NCBI GenBank assembly: GCA_947489175.1
Contig: CANLED010000032.1
Location: 1-11,682 of the forward strand
Reading direction: 5' to 3'
Length of the DNA stretch: 11,682 bases
From: Chitinophagaceae bacterium
GTDB lineage: Bacteria; Bacteroidota; Bacteroidia; Chitinophagales; Chitinophagaceae
A program made the translations under genes and the position numbers. This document shows, piece after piece, positions 1-7,579 of this stretch. Below the pieces are notes generated by a model. The model was given only the letters and a program-made list of their open reading frames with translations. It searched no databases and was not told the origin of the DNA. The stretch's first letter is position 1. Each line of letters opens with the position of its first letter.

Positions 1-921
1 AGAATTAGGAACATCATTTAAATCTCCTGTAAGAATAACAGGATATGGCGATTTATCAATGATATTTTTCACAAAATCTGACTGCACTCCATGCCAATAA
101 AACGTGTTCTTCATCCTCCGCAATACATGTTTAGATTCTGAGACATCCAATTTCGATTCATGGCGAAGGTCATCTATTGCTTTATACTCTCTCTCACCAA
201 ACCTAAAAGACTGTAAATGCACTGAATAAAATCGGATTGTATCATTTTTATATTTCAAATCAACATAGACTGTATTCTCAGACGTATTTTCAGGTGATTC
301 AGGGTACTCTATCATCGTACCACCCAACAAAGGAAACTTAGAAAAAATAGCAATTCCAGACCTTTGTTCTGATTTGAAAAGCTCATCCCCTGCAAACTTT
401 ACATACTTATATCCAAGTTCATTTTTTATGATGAGGTATGGATCTTCTTTATCTAGCCAAGGGATTGAAAGAAATTCTTGAAAACAAATAACATCGGGCT
501 GATATTTTTTTATTTGATTGTAAATTTTTTGATGATGATCTACAAGATTGGGTATAAAGCTTGATTCATCAAGGGGGATGAAATTCCTAATGTTCCATGT
601 CATTACCCTAAGCTCTTCTCCTCTATCTACTATAAAATCATCTTGCTTATTAAATGAAAAGTGCACTGAAAAAGGAATGATGCCAATCAAAATAACGACC
701 AATGAAATTAATGCCCACTTAGGCCGAACAAAGAGCCAACCAATCAGAAAAAGAACCAACAAAAGAAACAAGTATGGGAAAAACAAACCAAGAAAACCTG
801 TAAACCACCAATCTTGTGGATTCAGGTGAGGAGCAAAACAACACCCAACAAATAAAATAGTAATTAATATGTGCAATGTAAGCAACAACCTGATTGCTAA
901 TGATTTTAGAAATTTACCCAT
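1..921 (-). CDS. Endonuclease/exonuclease/phosphatase family membrane protein (3' end missing)
   Basis: The left edge cuts this gene; 307 residues from the N-terminus are visible. Three hydrophobic segments (about residues 11-30, 42-65 and 69-90) are followed by a soluble domain of the EEP fold (DNase I, exonuclease III and inositol phosphatase relatives). Core motifs are MTWNIRNF at 107-114 with N110, FQEF at 147-150 with the metal-binding E149, SVHLQSF at 233-239 with H235, and GDLNDVPNS at 299-307 with D300 and N302. The last motif normally lies shortly before the C-terminus in this family, so only a short tail is probably missing. The substrate cannot be predicted: members cut DNA, phosphoinositides or other phosphodiesters. 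Three N-terminal helices would place the catalytic domain outside the cytoplasm, which argues against a DNA repair role. The start is the ATG at 921. It lies 109 bases after the second rhomboid gene on the same strand, so it may be the last gene of that transcript. Confidence 0.85.
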   Translation of the reverse strand, partial: MGKFLKSLAIRLLLTLHILITILFVGCCFAPHLNPQDWWFTGFLGLFFPYLFLLLVLFLIGWLFVRPKWALISLVVILIGIIPFSVHFSFNKQDDFIVDRGEELRVMTWNIRNFIPLDESSFIPNLVDHHQKIYNQIKKYQPDVICFQEFLSIPWLDKEDPYLIIKNELGYKYVKFAGDELFKSEQRSGIAIFSKFPLLGGTMIEYPESPENTSENTVYVDLKYKNDTIRFYSVHLQSFRFGEREYKAIDDLRHESKLDVSESKHVLRRMKNTFYWHGVQSDFVKNIIDKSPYPVILTGDLNDVPNS

Positions 922-1030
922 TTTTACAAATTTTTAGGGGTTTAGCAGCATAAAAATCCTGTTTTGTAAACGGGAAAGGGATACTGCCAGTTTTTCAATT
1001 GGCATACAAAGATTTGTTGAAAAGAAGCTA

Positions 1031-1942
1031 TTATATATCCTCTTTGCTGGCACGATTTAAAATCTTCTTCTCTTCGTCTGTCAACTTTTCATACCCATGC
1101 TGATTTATTTTATCAAGAATGGCGTCTATTCGCTGCTGCGACAAATTGATTTTTTTAGTAAACGGTGCTTTCGATCCTTGGTTGTAAAATGTAGTTTCTT
1201 TTACGGTCTTACCTTGCTTTTTTTTGGGTTTAAACAATGTTGTTACATTATGAGCGAGTGTATTCATCCAAGCCCCTAAATCAATCCCCTTGTTTAATAG
1301 TTTTACAAATAGGAAACCCATCAAACCCGCTGCTGCATGCGGGATCAACAAAATAGGATTTCTAGCCATTGAAGAAACATCTACCAATAAATAAACCAAG
1401 CTGATAATCCAAAGCGGTATACCCCCACCTATCATTGGGAAAAACCGGTATTGTGGGGCGATGGTTGCAGCTGCTACAGCCAATCCAAGAACTGCTGAAG
1501 CAACACCTGTAAAATAAATTCCTACAACCTGATTGCCATAAATGAGATTTGATGTTAGAAAAAACACAAGCGCTGAAACAGTTCCACTATATAAGTATAG
1601 CGGTATCAGTTTATCACTTCCTACGAGGTCTTGTACCAAATAGGCAAATGTCCATAGCCAAAACAAATTGCTTATGGCCACAAATAGTTTTACTTCACTA
1701 AACTGCATGGTTAAGAGTGTCCATGGCCTTGACAAAAAGGTTGAAGGATCTGCTGGCATCGCAAATAAATGATAGATGTCTTGATAAAATGATGCCTCAG
1801 TGAGTGAAGAAAAGGTATAAATGCTTTTTAAAAAATTCAATAAAATAAATACAAGGGCATTGAGGATAATCAACAATACCAAAGGGTTTGCTGTATTCCA
1901 TAATGTAGAACTTGAACTTTGCTTGTAATCTCTATACCCCAT
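1031..1942 (-). CDS. Rhomboid-like membrane protein with altered active site and C-terminal cytoplasmic tail
   Basis: This 303-residue protein has about six hydrophobic segments between residues 20 and 218, arranged as in rhomboid intramembrane serine proteases. The charged tail (about 235-303) ends in a motif around EKLTDEEKKILNRASK (285-300), a tail I recognise from Bacteroidota rhomboids. Aligned to the upstream rhomboid, that protein's GASGAVMG reads GVASAVLG here (146-153), so the catalytic serine position holds A148 and a serine falls one residue later (S149). The His of the TM2 HxxxN motif is V88, although N92 remains. The catalytic histidine of TM6 seems kept as H202 in IPHAAAG. I infer an inactive or weakly active pseudoprotease, perhaps a partner of its neighbour. 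A one-residue shift that lets S149 act cannot be excluded by eye. It follows the intact rhomboid gene by 17 bases on the same strand, so the two are probably co-transcribed. The start is the ATG at 1942. Confidence 0.88.
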   Translation of the reverse strand: MGYRDYKQSSSSTLWNTANPLVLLIILNALVFILLNFLKSIYTFSSLTEASFYQDIYHLFAMPADPSTFLSRPWTLLTMQFSEVKLFVAISNLFWLWTFAYLVQDLVGSDKLIPLYLYSGTVSALVFFLTSNLIYGNQVVGIYFTGVASAVLGLAVAAATIAPQYRFFPMIGGGIPLWIISLVYLLVDVSSMARNPILLIPHAAAGLMGFLFVKLLNKGIDLGAWMNTLAHNVTTLFKPKKKQGKTVKETTFYNQGSKAPFTKKINLSQQRIDAILDKINQHGYEKLTDEEKKILNRASKEDI

Positions 1943-1959
1943 GCTAAATTTGAGTTAAA

Positions 1960-2655
1960 TCAATAAAAACGATTCCTGTCTTTCTTATTCCAAATCATGA
2001 CAACAATGATGCCAATGGCCGCTCCCCCCAAATGTGCAAAATGCGCTATGCCAGTTGATTCATTAGACACGCCCCCTATTAAATCCATTACCGCCAATCC
2101 GAGTAATGCCCATTTGGCTTTGATGGGAAATGGAATTGGCAATATCAACATTTTACTATTGGGAAAAGTAAACGCAAACGCAGCAAATATACCCATTACT
2201 GCACCGGATGCACCCAGTGTAGGGATATTAGACAACATGAATAATTCCTGCTCACTGATTTGTCCGGCATTAAACATTGCCGTGTATTGTGATATGTCAT
2301 ACGTTAGGGCAAAAGCCTGGGCAATGCCAGCTCCTACTCCACAGGCTAAATAAAACAATAAAAACCGTCCTGGCCCCCACAAGTTTTCCAAAGTAGATCC
2401 AAACATCCACAATGCAAACATATTAAACAAGATGTGGAAAAAGGAGCTGGAAGAATGGAGGAACATATAAGTAATAAACTGCCAAAACCCATAATGAACG
2501 GAGTTGAAATGATGCAAGGCAAAGAGGTCTTCTATCGATAAAAGATCTTGCCCAATGGTCATTTGGGCTAGCCAAACCAATGAATTGATGATGATGAGAT
2601 TTTTGATTACTACCGGGAGTACCTGAAACCCGCCTGGCCTAAGTTCTGATTGCAT
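1960..2655 (-). CDS. Rhomboid family intramembrane serine protease
   Basis: This 231-residue rhomboid protease cleaves transmembrane proteins inside the inner membrane using a Ser-His dyad. All key elements are visible: H74 and N78 in HILFN (TM2), the catalytic S150 in LGASGAVMG (148-155), and the catalytic H208 in FAHLGGAAIG (206-215). The N-terminal ELRPGGFQVLPVVIKNL is a pattern I know from Bacteroidota rhomboids. I chose the ATG at 2655. The reading frame stays open to a TTG at 2694, but that adds 13 polar residues and lies upstream of a TAnnTTTG-like box at 2672-2679 that sits 16 bases before the ATG. The gene follows rlmD by 63 bases and precedes the second rhomboid by 17. The substrate is unknown. 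Pairs of rhomboid genes like this are familiar in the phylum; here only this copy looks fully catalytic. Confidence 0.95.
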   Translation of the reverse strand: MQSELRPGGFQVLPVVIKNLIIINSLVWLAQMTIGQDLLSIEDLFALHHFNSVHYGFWQFITYMFLHSSSSFFHILFNMFALWMFGSTLENLWGPGRFLLFYLACGVGAGIAQAFALTYDISQYTAMFNAGQISEQELFMLSNIPTLGASGAVMGIFAAFAFTFPNSKMLILPIPFPIKAKWALLGLAVMDLIGGVSNESTGIAHFAHLGGAAIGIIVVMIWNKKDRNRFY

Positions 2656-2671
2656 ATGGTGCTTTGAATTA

Positions 2672-2679
2672 CAAAAATA
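2672..2679 (-). promoter_or_regulatory. Possible promoter -7 box for the rhomboid genes
   Basis: Read on the minus strand this is TATTTTTG, an exact match to the Bacteroidota -7 consensus TAnnTTTG, ending 16 bases before the ATG at 2655. No TTG lies at the usual 17-23 base distance upstream; the nearest is 12 bases away. This is therefore a weaker candidate than the two boxes at 4161-4188 and 4272-4301. The rhomboid genes could also be read through from rlmD. Confidence 0.4.
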
Positions 2680-2718
2680 ACGAACCTTAAGCAATGATGT
2701 GCTTTAGATCCTTTAATC

Positions 2719-4143
2719 TCACTTTAACCTCAACTGAACTACATTTTCTATGTGGTGGGTATGTGGGAACATATCAACCGGTTGTATAGCGGTAACCTCA
2801 TATTTCTCAGAGAGCAATTGAAGGTCCCTTGCCTGTGTTGCTGGATTACAACTCACATAAACCACTACCGGGGCTTCCATCATCAAAATCTGGTTAACCA
2901 GCTTCTCATGCATGCCAGCCCTTGGTGGATCTGTGATTATAACGTCTGGACGCCCATGTTGTTCAAAAAAAACATCATTGCATACCGCAGCTACATCTCC
3001 TGCAAAAAATGCCGCATTGTTTATACCATTTAAAGTAGCGTTTTCATGGGCATCGTCAACCGCTTCCTCAACAACTTCTACCCCCACAATTTTCTTGGCC
3101 CTATCGCTTAAAAATATTCCAATGCTACCCGTTCCACAATATAAATCATATACAATTTCATGTCCCTTGAGGTCAGCAAAATCCTTTGTAATCTTATACA
3201 AACGCTCAGCTTGCTTGGTATTTGTTTGGAAGAATGACTTGGGACTCACCTTGAACTTTAGGTTTCCCAATTGCTCAATCGCAAATGGATTTCCATGGTA
3301 AAGTATGGGTGTTTGGTCTTGCAAACTATCGTTCATCTTTCTGTTGATGGTATAAAACAAGGATGTGATTTGGGGAAATTGAAGCTTAATGGCGTCCAAT
3401 AAAGCAATCCTTATTTTTTCATTTTCATCCCCAAAAACCAGGTTAACCATTAGGTCACCAGTTGAACACAACCGCACCATCAAGTTTCTCAACAAACCAG
3501 TGTGGTTGCGGATATCATAAAAAGACACCCCATGGGCCAACGCCTGCTCTCGAATAAAATTCCTTATCTCATTTGTGGGTGATGATTGCAAAAAACATTC
3601 ATCGATGTCAATCACCTTATCAAATGAACCAGGAACGTGAAAACCCAAAGCTGGTATAGAAGGCAAGCCACGTGGACCATCCTCAGGCATTGGGATTGCA
3701 TCCATTTCGGCTTGGGTGAAATATTTTTTTGAACTGAAAGTAAATTCAAGTTTGTTACGATAATAAATGGTTTCTGATGAACCAGCAATTGGAAGCATTT
3801 CTGGCAAATCTATCTTTCCTATTCTTTTCATTTGGTCTGCAACCTCTTGTTGCTTGTACTGAAGCTGTTTTTCATAAGGAAGCATCTGCCATTTACATCC
3901 CCCACATACGCCAAAATGCTTGCAAAAAGGAACTACCCTGTCTTGCGAAAAACGCTCAAACCTTATGGCTTTGCCTTCAGCCCAATCTTTCTTGTTTTTT
4001 GACAACCTTACATCTACAATATCACCAGGCACAGCACCTTCGATAAAAACAACCTTTCCCTCTAATTTGGCAATTGATTTGCCCCCAGCTGCATAACCTG
4101 TCACTTCCAGGTTATCCAACACTTTATTTTTTATTTTCCCCAT
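2719..4143 (-). CDS. rlmD: 23S rRNA (uracil-C5)-methyltransferase, RlmD/RumA type
   Basis: This 474-residue protein is a SAM-dependent RNA m5U methyltransferase of the TrmA/RlmCD family; RlmD modifies U1939 of E. coli 23S rRNA. Domains in order are an N-terminal TRAM RNA-binding domain (about 1-65), an iron-sulfur segment with C74, C80 and C83 (Cx5CxxC) plus a distal C183, and the Rossmann methyltransferase domain. Visible motifs are FFQTN (304-308), the SAM-binding DLYCGTGSIGIF (333-344), TDPPRAG (404-410), the catalytic nucleophile C432 in VSCNPAT (430-436), and the general base E466 in HHIEN. Length and all key residues fit an active enzyme. Bacteroidota may carry several paralogues, so U1939 as the target is inferred from family membership. 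The start is the ATG at 4143. A TTG three bases upstream is in frame but less likely. The gene is first in a minus-strand cluster with the rhomboid genes and has its own promoter-like site at 4161-4188. Confidence 0.93.
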   Translation of the reverse strand: MGKIKNKVLDNLEVTGYAAGGKSIAKLEGKVVFIEGAVPGDIVDVRLSKNKKDWAEGKAIRFERFSQDRVVPFCKHFGVCGGCKWQMLPYEKQLQYKQQEVADQMKRIGKIDLPEMLPIAGSSETIYYRNKLEFTFSSKKYFTQAEMDAIPMPEDGPRGLPSIPALGFHVPGSFDKVIDIDECFLQSSPTNEIRNFIREQALAHGVSFYDIRNHTGLLRNLMVRLCSTGDLMVNLVFGDENEKIRIALLDAIKLQFPQITSLFYTINRKMNDSLQDQTPILYHGNPFAIEQLGNLKFKVSPKSFFQTNTKQAERLYKITKDFADLKGHEIVYDLYCGTGSIGIFLSDRAKKIVGVEVVEEAVDDAHENATLNGINNAAFFAGDVAAVCNDVFFEQHGRPDVIITDPPRAGMHEKLVNQILMMEAPVVVYVSCNPATQARDLQLLSEKYEVTAIQPVDMFPHTHHIENVVQLRLK

Positions 4144-4160
4144 CAACTTTTATTGAAATG

Positions 4161-4188
4161 CAAAGCTATGGAAAGCATCAGAGAGCAA
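4161..4188 (-). promoter_or_regulatory. Consensus-type Bacteroidota promoter of rlmD
   Basis: On the minus strand a TTG (4188-4186) is followed after 17 bases by TAGCTTTG (4168-4161), matching the -33 TTG and -7 TAnnTTTG elements described for Bacteroidota sigma factor. A second TTG at 4193-4191 gives a spacing of 22. The box ends 17 bases before the rlmD ATG, implying a leader of roughly a dozen bases and no room for a riboswitch. This is motif matching by eye. Confidence 0.65.
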
Positions 4189-4250
4189 CCCAAGTTTGGT
4201 TAAAAAGTAAAAAAGATAATTCGATGATTGCTCAAAATGTTAAATTTACT

Positions 4251-4264
4251 GCTGTTAAAACAGC
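4251..4264. repeat. Inverted repeat GCTGTT-AA-AACAGC in the divergent control region
   Basis: Two perfect 6-base arms are separated by two bases. The repeat lies between the two divergent promoters, ending 7 bases before the -33 TTG of the plus-strand promoter at 4272. Such a compact dyad is the size of an operator for a dimeric regulator. No regulator gene is nearby and chance remains possible. Confidence 0.35.
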
Positions 4265-4271
4265 CATATAC

Positions 4272-4301
4272 TTGCATTTTCTTACATAAATGATAATTTT
4301 G
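4272..4301 (+). promoter_or_regulatory. Consensus-type Bacteroidota promoter of the thioredoxin/parvulin pair
   Basis: TTG at 4272-4274 is followed after exactly 19 bases by TAATTTTG at 4294-4301, a full match to the Bacteroidota promoter pattern TTG-N19-TAnnTTTG. The expected transcript start is a few bases after 4301. This decides the start codon of the downstream gene: the ATG at 4290 lies inside the promoter spacer, while the ATG at 4317 lies 15 bases after the box. Confidence 0.75.
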
Positions 4302-4316
4302 TATAAACTACTACCT

Positions 4317-5822
4317 ATGCGTTTCATTTTGACTTCCATATTAATTTTTGCAATCTCATGCAACTTGTTAGCCCAAAGCAACAACCCTGTCCCGAAAAAA
4401 GTTGCTACTAATCCACCGTCTTCTACAATCAATGCAAAAAAAACTGGAGGATTTTCCATCAAAGCAAACATAAAACCCTTCAACAAAGGATATTTGTATT
4501 TGGCCTATCATTTTGGGAGCAAGCAATACCTCATTGATTCTGCTAAAATAAATCCAACTGGATTGGCAGAATTTAGTGGGCCAAAAAAATTGCAAGGTGG
4601 TGTTTATATGATTGTATTCCCCGAAAAAAACGGCTGGATTGAATGTATATTAGACCAACAACAAGAATTTAGCATAAATGCTGATACGTCTAATATTGTT
4701 AAAAGTGTTGTCTTCACTGGATCATCAGACAATACCGTCTTCAATGATTATCAAAAAAAATCATTTGATATTGGCAACCAAGTTGCTCAACTCAGAAAGG
4801 GAATTAATGAAAACACAAATGATCAAACGAGCAATTCAAACAAAGAAAAAATTACTGCATTGGGTAAAGAAATGCAAGCATACCGTGATGATCTTCAAAA
4901 AAATAACCCAAAACTATTGCTGACATCAATTTTCAACATATTAAAAGAACCTTCTATTCCACCTGCTGCCGAGCATCCTGGAGGAAAGTACGACAGTACA
5001 TACGCTTATCAATATTATAAAAATCACTATTGGGATGGAATTTCATTTACAGACGACAGGTTGATCAGAACACCTGTTTTACAAGGCAGGTTCGACAAAT
5101 ATTATGATGAAATCATTCCACAAGTACCCGATTCAATCAATACCTATACAGACAAAATGCTTGCTGCAGCTAAACCCAATGAAGAAATGTTTAAATACGT
5201 ATTATCCAGCTTAGCTGAAAAATATGTGAATCCAAAATTCATGGGACAAGACGCCGTGTTCGTTCACCTTTTTGAAAAATATTTCTTGTCAGGACAAGCA
5301 GATAGTTGGATGAATGAAAAATACAAGAAATTCATTTTCGACAGAGGATATAACATGATGTCAAACGTAATAGGCATGAAAGCTGCTGAACTGCCCATGA
5401 TTGATACATTGGGTAAAAAGTTTTCGTTGTATGAAACGCAAGGTCCATTTACAGTGATTTGCTTTTGGGACCCAACCTGCGGTCATTGCAAAGAAGAAGT
5501 ACCAAAAGTTGATTCTATCTATCAAAACAAATGGAAAAAGGAAGGAATTAAATTGATTGGGGTTATGACTGATGGAGGAAAAGACAATTGGTTAAAATAC
5601 ATCAGAGAAAACAAATTGAAAGGATGGATACATATCTATCAAACAGATGAAATAAAAGATGCCATTTATAAAGACAATAAACCTGGGTATCGCCAGCTGT
5701 ATGACATATATCAAACACCCATGATTTATTTGTTAGACAAAAACAAAAACATAATTGCAAAAAAACTCACTTATTTACAAGTTGATGATTTTATAGAGTT
5801 CAAGAAAAAATCGACTAAATAA
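4317..5822 (+). CDS. Secreted TlpA-like thioredoxin-fold protein with DUF4369/DUF5106-type N-terminal region
   Basis: This 501-residue protein begins with a signal peptide (hydrophobic residues 3-19, probable cleavage around LLA/Q at 19-20). A Cys at 15 makes a lipoprotein reading possible but the lipobox is poor. Residues about 45-140 are a beta-rich region like DUF4369, and about 145-340 are helical like DUF5106. From about 355 a TlpA/ResA thioredoxin domain follows, with the redox motif WDPTCGHC at 384-391 (C388 and C391) and the cis-proline P468 in QTPMIYLLD. The family reduces or exchanges thiols in the periplasm, and CGHC suggests a redox-active protein. Partners are not known. I chose the ATG at 4317, not the upstream in-frame ATG at 4290, because it gives a clean signal peptide and lies downstream of the promoter box. 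The parvulin gene follows after 11 bases, so the two probably form an operon for folding of exported proteins. Confidence 0.9.
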   Translation: MRFILTSILIFAISCNLLAQSNNPVPKKVATNPPSSTINAKKTGGFSIKANIKPFNKGYLYLAYHFGSKQYLIDSAKINPTGLAEFSGPKKLQGGVYMIVFPEKNGWIECILDQQQEFSINADTSNIVKSVVFTGSSDNTVFNDYQKKSFDIGNQVAQLRKGINENTNDQTSNSNKEKITALGKEMQAYRDDLQKNNPKLLLTSIFNILKEPSIPPAAEHPGGKYDSTYAYQYYKNHYWDGISFTDDRLIRTPVLQGRFDKYYDEIIPQVPDSINTYTDKMLAAAKPNEEMFKYVLSSLAEKYVNPKFMGQDAVFVHLFEKYFLSGQADSWMNEKYKKFIFDRGYNMMSNVIGMKAAELPMIDTLGKKFSLYETQGPFTVICFWDPTCGHCKEEVPKVDSIYQNKWKKEGIKLIGVMTDGGKDNWLKYIRENKLKGWIHIYQTDEIKDAIYKDNKPGYRQLYDIYQTPMIYLLDKNKNIIAKKLTYLQVDDFIEFKKKSTK

Positions 5823-5833
5823 CCACCAGAACA

Positions 5834-7579
5834 TTGAAAAACACCCTATTTATATTGCTATGTTGTACTGCTTTTTTAACGTCGAAGGCACAAATTGTTT
5901 TCACTTACGGAAATAAAAATGTAACAAAACAAGAGTTTCTCAATTCGTTTAAGAAAAACAACCTAGACACAACAGACAGAAGAATTGCATTAGAAAATTA
6001 TTTAAATTTATTCATACGCTTTAAACTAAAAGTGCAGGCTGCCTATGACCTGAAGTTGGATACCCTAAAAAGCTTAAAAACAGAACTAGAAGCATATCAA
6101 AATCAGATCCAACCGAATTACATGATGGATCAGGAAGTGTTAAATAAACAGATAGTTGAGGCACATAAAAGAATGCAGCAAGATGTTGAAGTACAGCATA
6201 TTTTTATCGCTTATAGAAAAGATACTGTTAGCAATTCTGATGTTTCAATTTCAAAGAATGAGAAAAATATTGCAGAAATAAAGTCAACTGAAATTTCAAC
6301 AAAGATTAAGCAGGGAGAAGATTTCGAAAGTTTAGCCATAAACTATTCAGATGATGTTGAAGTTAATAGAAACAGGGGATATCTTGGTTTTATAACTGCA
6401 TTTACACTCCCGTACCCTTTTGAAAATGAGATATATGCGTTAAAAGATGGAGAAACTTCTAAAGCGATAAACAGCGACTATGGCATACATTTTTTCAAAA
6501 GAATGAGCAGCCGAGATGCCTTGGGAAAAATGCTTGCAGCTCAAATTTTAATTTCTGCACCAGAAAATGCAACCAATGAAGAAATGCGCAGCAGAAAATT
6601 GCTTTCTGATGAAATCCATTCATTGCTTTCAAAAGGCGCCAACTTTGATTCATTGGCATTAATTTATTCTGATGATATTAGCGCTGCAAATAATGGCGGT
6701 GTTATGCAGGAGATAGAAATAGGAAAATTTAATCAAATTTTTGAAATCAATGTATTTAGGTTGAAAAAAGACAATGAGATTTCAATAGTTTTTAGAACAG
6801 ATTATGGCTTTCACATTGTGAAAAGATTGTCGGCAATTCCAGTTGAAAAAGATTCTAAACTTGCAGAAACGTCGATAAAAGATAAAATATTATTAGACAA
6901 CAGAAAAGACATTGCGGTTAATGCATTCAAACAAAAAGCTACTGCAATAGCTCAATCAAAAGGCATCAACACAAAAGAAAAAAGATTCATCGAAAACCAC
7001 CTTGCAGCATTAAATCCATTATACGCTGAACAAATAAAAGAATTCAAAGAAGGGAATTTGCTATTTGAAATAATGGACAAGAAAATTTGGAGCAAGTCAA
7101 CAAACGACATTGCAGGGTTAAAACAGTTTTATCAGTCGAACAAAAATAAATATTTCTGGAAGGAATCTGTGCAAGCACTCATTATTACATTGCCTGAAAA
7201 AGAAACTGCGGAAAAAGTCCGAAATGAATATTTAAAAGACAGCTCTGTTGAAAATATCAAAAAATATTATAGTGAAATTGCGTTGATTGATACAGGACGA
7301 TTTGAAGCAAGTGAATTAATAGGAGTAGGAAGCTCAAATGCCCAAGCAGGCTTTGTTTCAGCCATTGCTAAAAATGAAAGTGATGAATCATCTACTTTTA
7401 TCATTGTACTCAAAAAGTACAATGATCCTTCCTTAAAATCATTCGAGCAATCAAAATCATTCCTGATAAATGACTATCAACAACAACTAGAAAATAATTG
7501 GATTGATTCACTCAAGAAAAGATATCCCATCGTGATGAACCAACAGACCATTAAAGCTATTCTTGAAGAAATGAATTAA
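5834..7579 (+). CDS. Periplasmic parvulin-type peptidylprolyl isomerase with two rotamase domains (SurA-like)
   Basis: This 581-residue protein has a signal peptide (hydrophobic residues 5-15, cleavage near KAQ at 18-20) and an N-terminal helical chaperone-like region (about 30-115). Two PpiC/parvulin domains follow, at about 118-225 (begins VQHIFIAY, ends YGIHFFKRM) and 233-333 (begins AAQILISA, ends YGFHIVKRL). The C-terminal region (about 370-581) is helical with a possible degenerate third parvulin-like segment. The architecture resembles SurA, which helps outer membrane proteins fold; the exact client set here is unknown. The start is TTG at 5834: no in-frame ATG or GTG exists between the upstream in-frame stop at 5816-5818 and the signal peptide. 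It lies 11 bases after the thioredoxin gene, consistent with translational coupling. Its stop codon overlaps the stop of the convergent metF. Confidence 0.9.
   Translation: MKNTLFILLCCTAFLTSKAQIVFTYGNKNVTKQEFLNSFKKNNLDTTDRRIALENYLNLFIRFKLKVQAAYDLKLDTLKSLKTELEAYQNQIQPNYMMDQEVLNKQIVEAHKRMQQDVEVQHIFIAYRKDTVSNSDVSISKNEKNIAEIKSTEISTKIKQGEDFESLAINYSDDVEVNRNRGYLGFITAFTLPYPFENEIYALKDGETSKAINSDYGIHFFKRMSSRDALGKMLAAQILISAPENATNEEMRSRKLLSDEIHSLLSKGANFDSLALIYSDDISAANNGGVMQEIEIGKFNQIFEINVFRLKKDNEISIVFRTDYGFHIVKRLSAIPVEKDSKLAETSIKDKILLDNRKDIAVNAFKQKATAIAQSKGINTKEKRFIENHLAALNPLYAEQIKEFKEGNLLFEIMDKKIWSKSTNDIAGLKQFYQSNKNKYFWKESVQALIITLPEKETAEKVRNEYLKDSSVENIKKYYSEIALIDTGRFEASELIGVGSSNAQAGFVSAIAKNESDESSTFIIVLKKYNDPSLKSFEQSKSFLINDYQQQLENNWIDSLKKRYPIVMNQQTIKAILEEMN
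7400..7426. repeat. Perfect 11-bp inverted repeat (hairpin) inside the parvulin gene
   Basis: ATCATTGTACT (7400-7410) and AGTACAATGAT (7416-7426) are exact reverse complements around a 5-base loop. The hairpin lies in coding sequence for residues about 523-531, some 150 bases before the end of the parvulin gene and therefore about 150 bases beyond the metF stop on the other strand. It has no U-tract on either strand, so it is not a standard intrinsic terminator. It might limit 3'-end decay or antisense read-through; that is inference. Confidence 0.6.

Noticed and set aside
548..829. Open frame of 93 codons on the plus strand
   Set aside because: It lies opposite the EEP-family gene, which has clear catalytic motifs; the translated product is low complexity with no recognisable domain.
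985..1004. TGCCA/TGGCA hairpin between the second rhomboid and the EEP gene
   Set aside because: Only five pairs with a 10-base loop and no adequate U-tract on the transcribed strand; too weak to call a terminator.
2656..2694. Longer rhomboid start at the TTG at 2694
   Set aside because: The extra residues do not resemble the family N-terminus, and a promoter-like box lies between this TTG and the ATG at 2655.
4232..4486. Minus-strand open frame spanning the divergent control region
   Set aside because: It covers the promoter and signal peptide region of the thioredoxin gene in antisense and has no family features.
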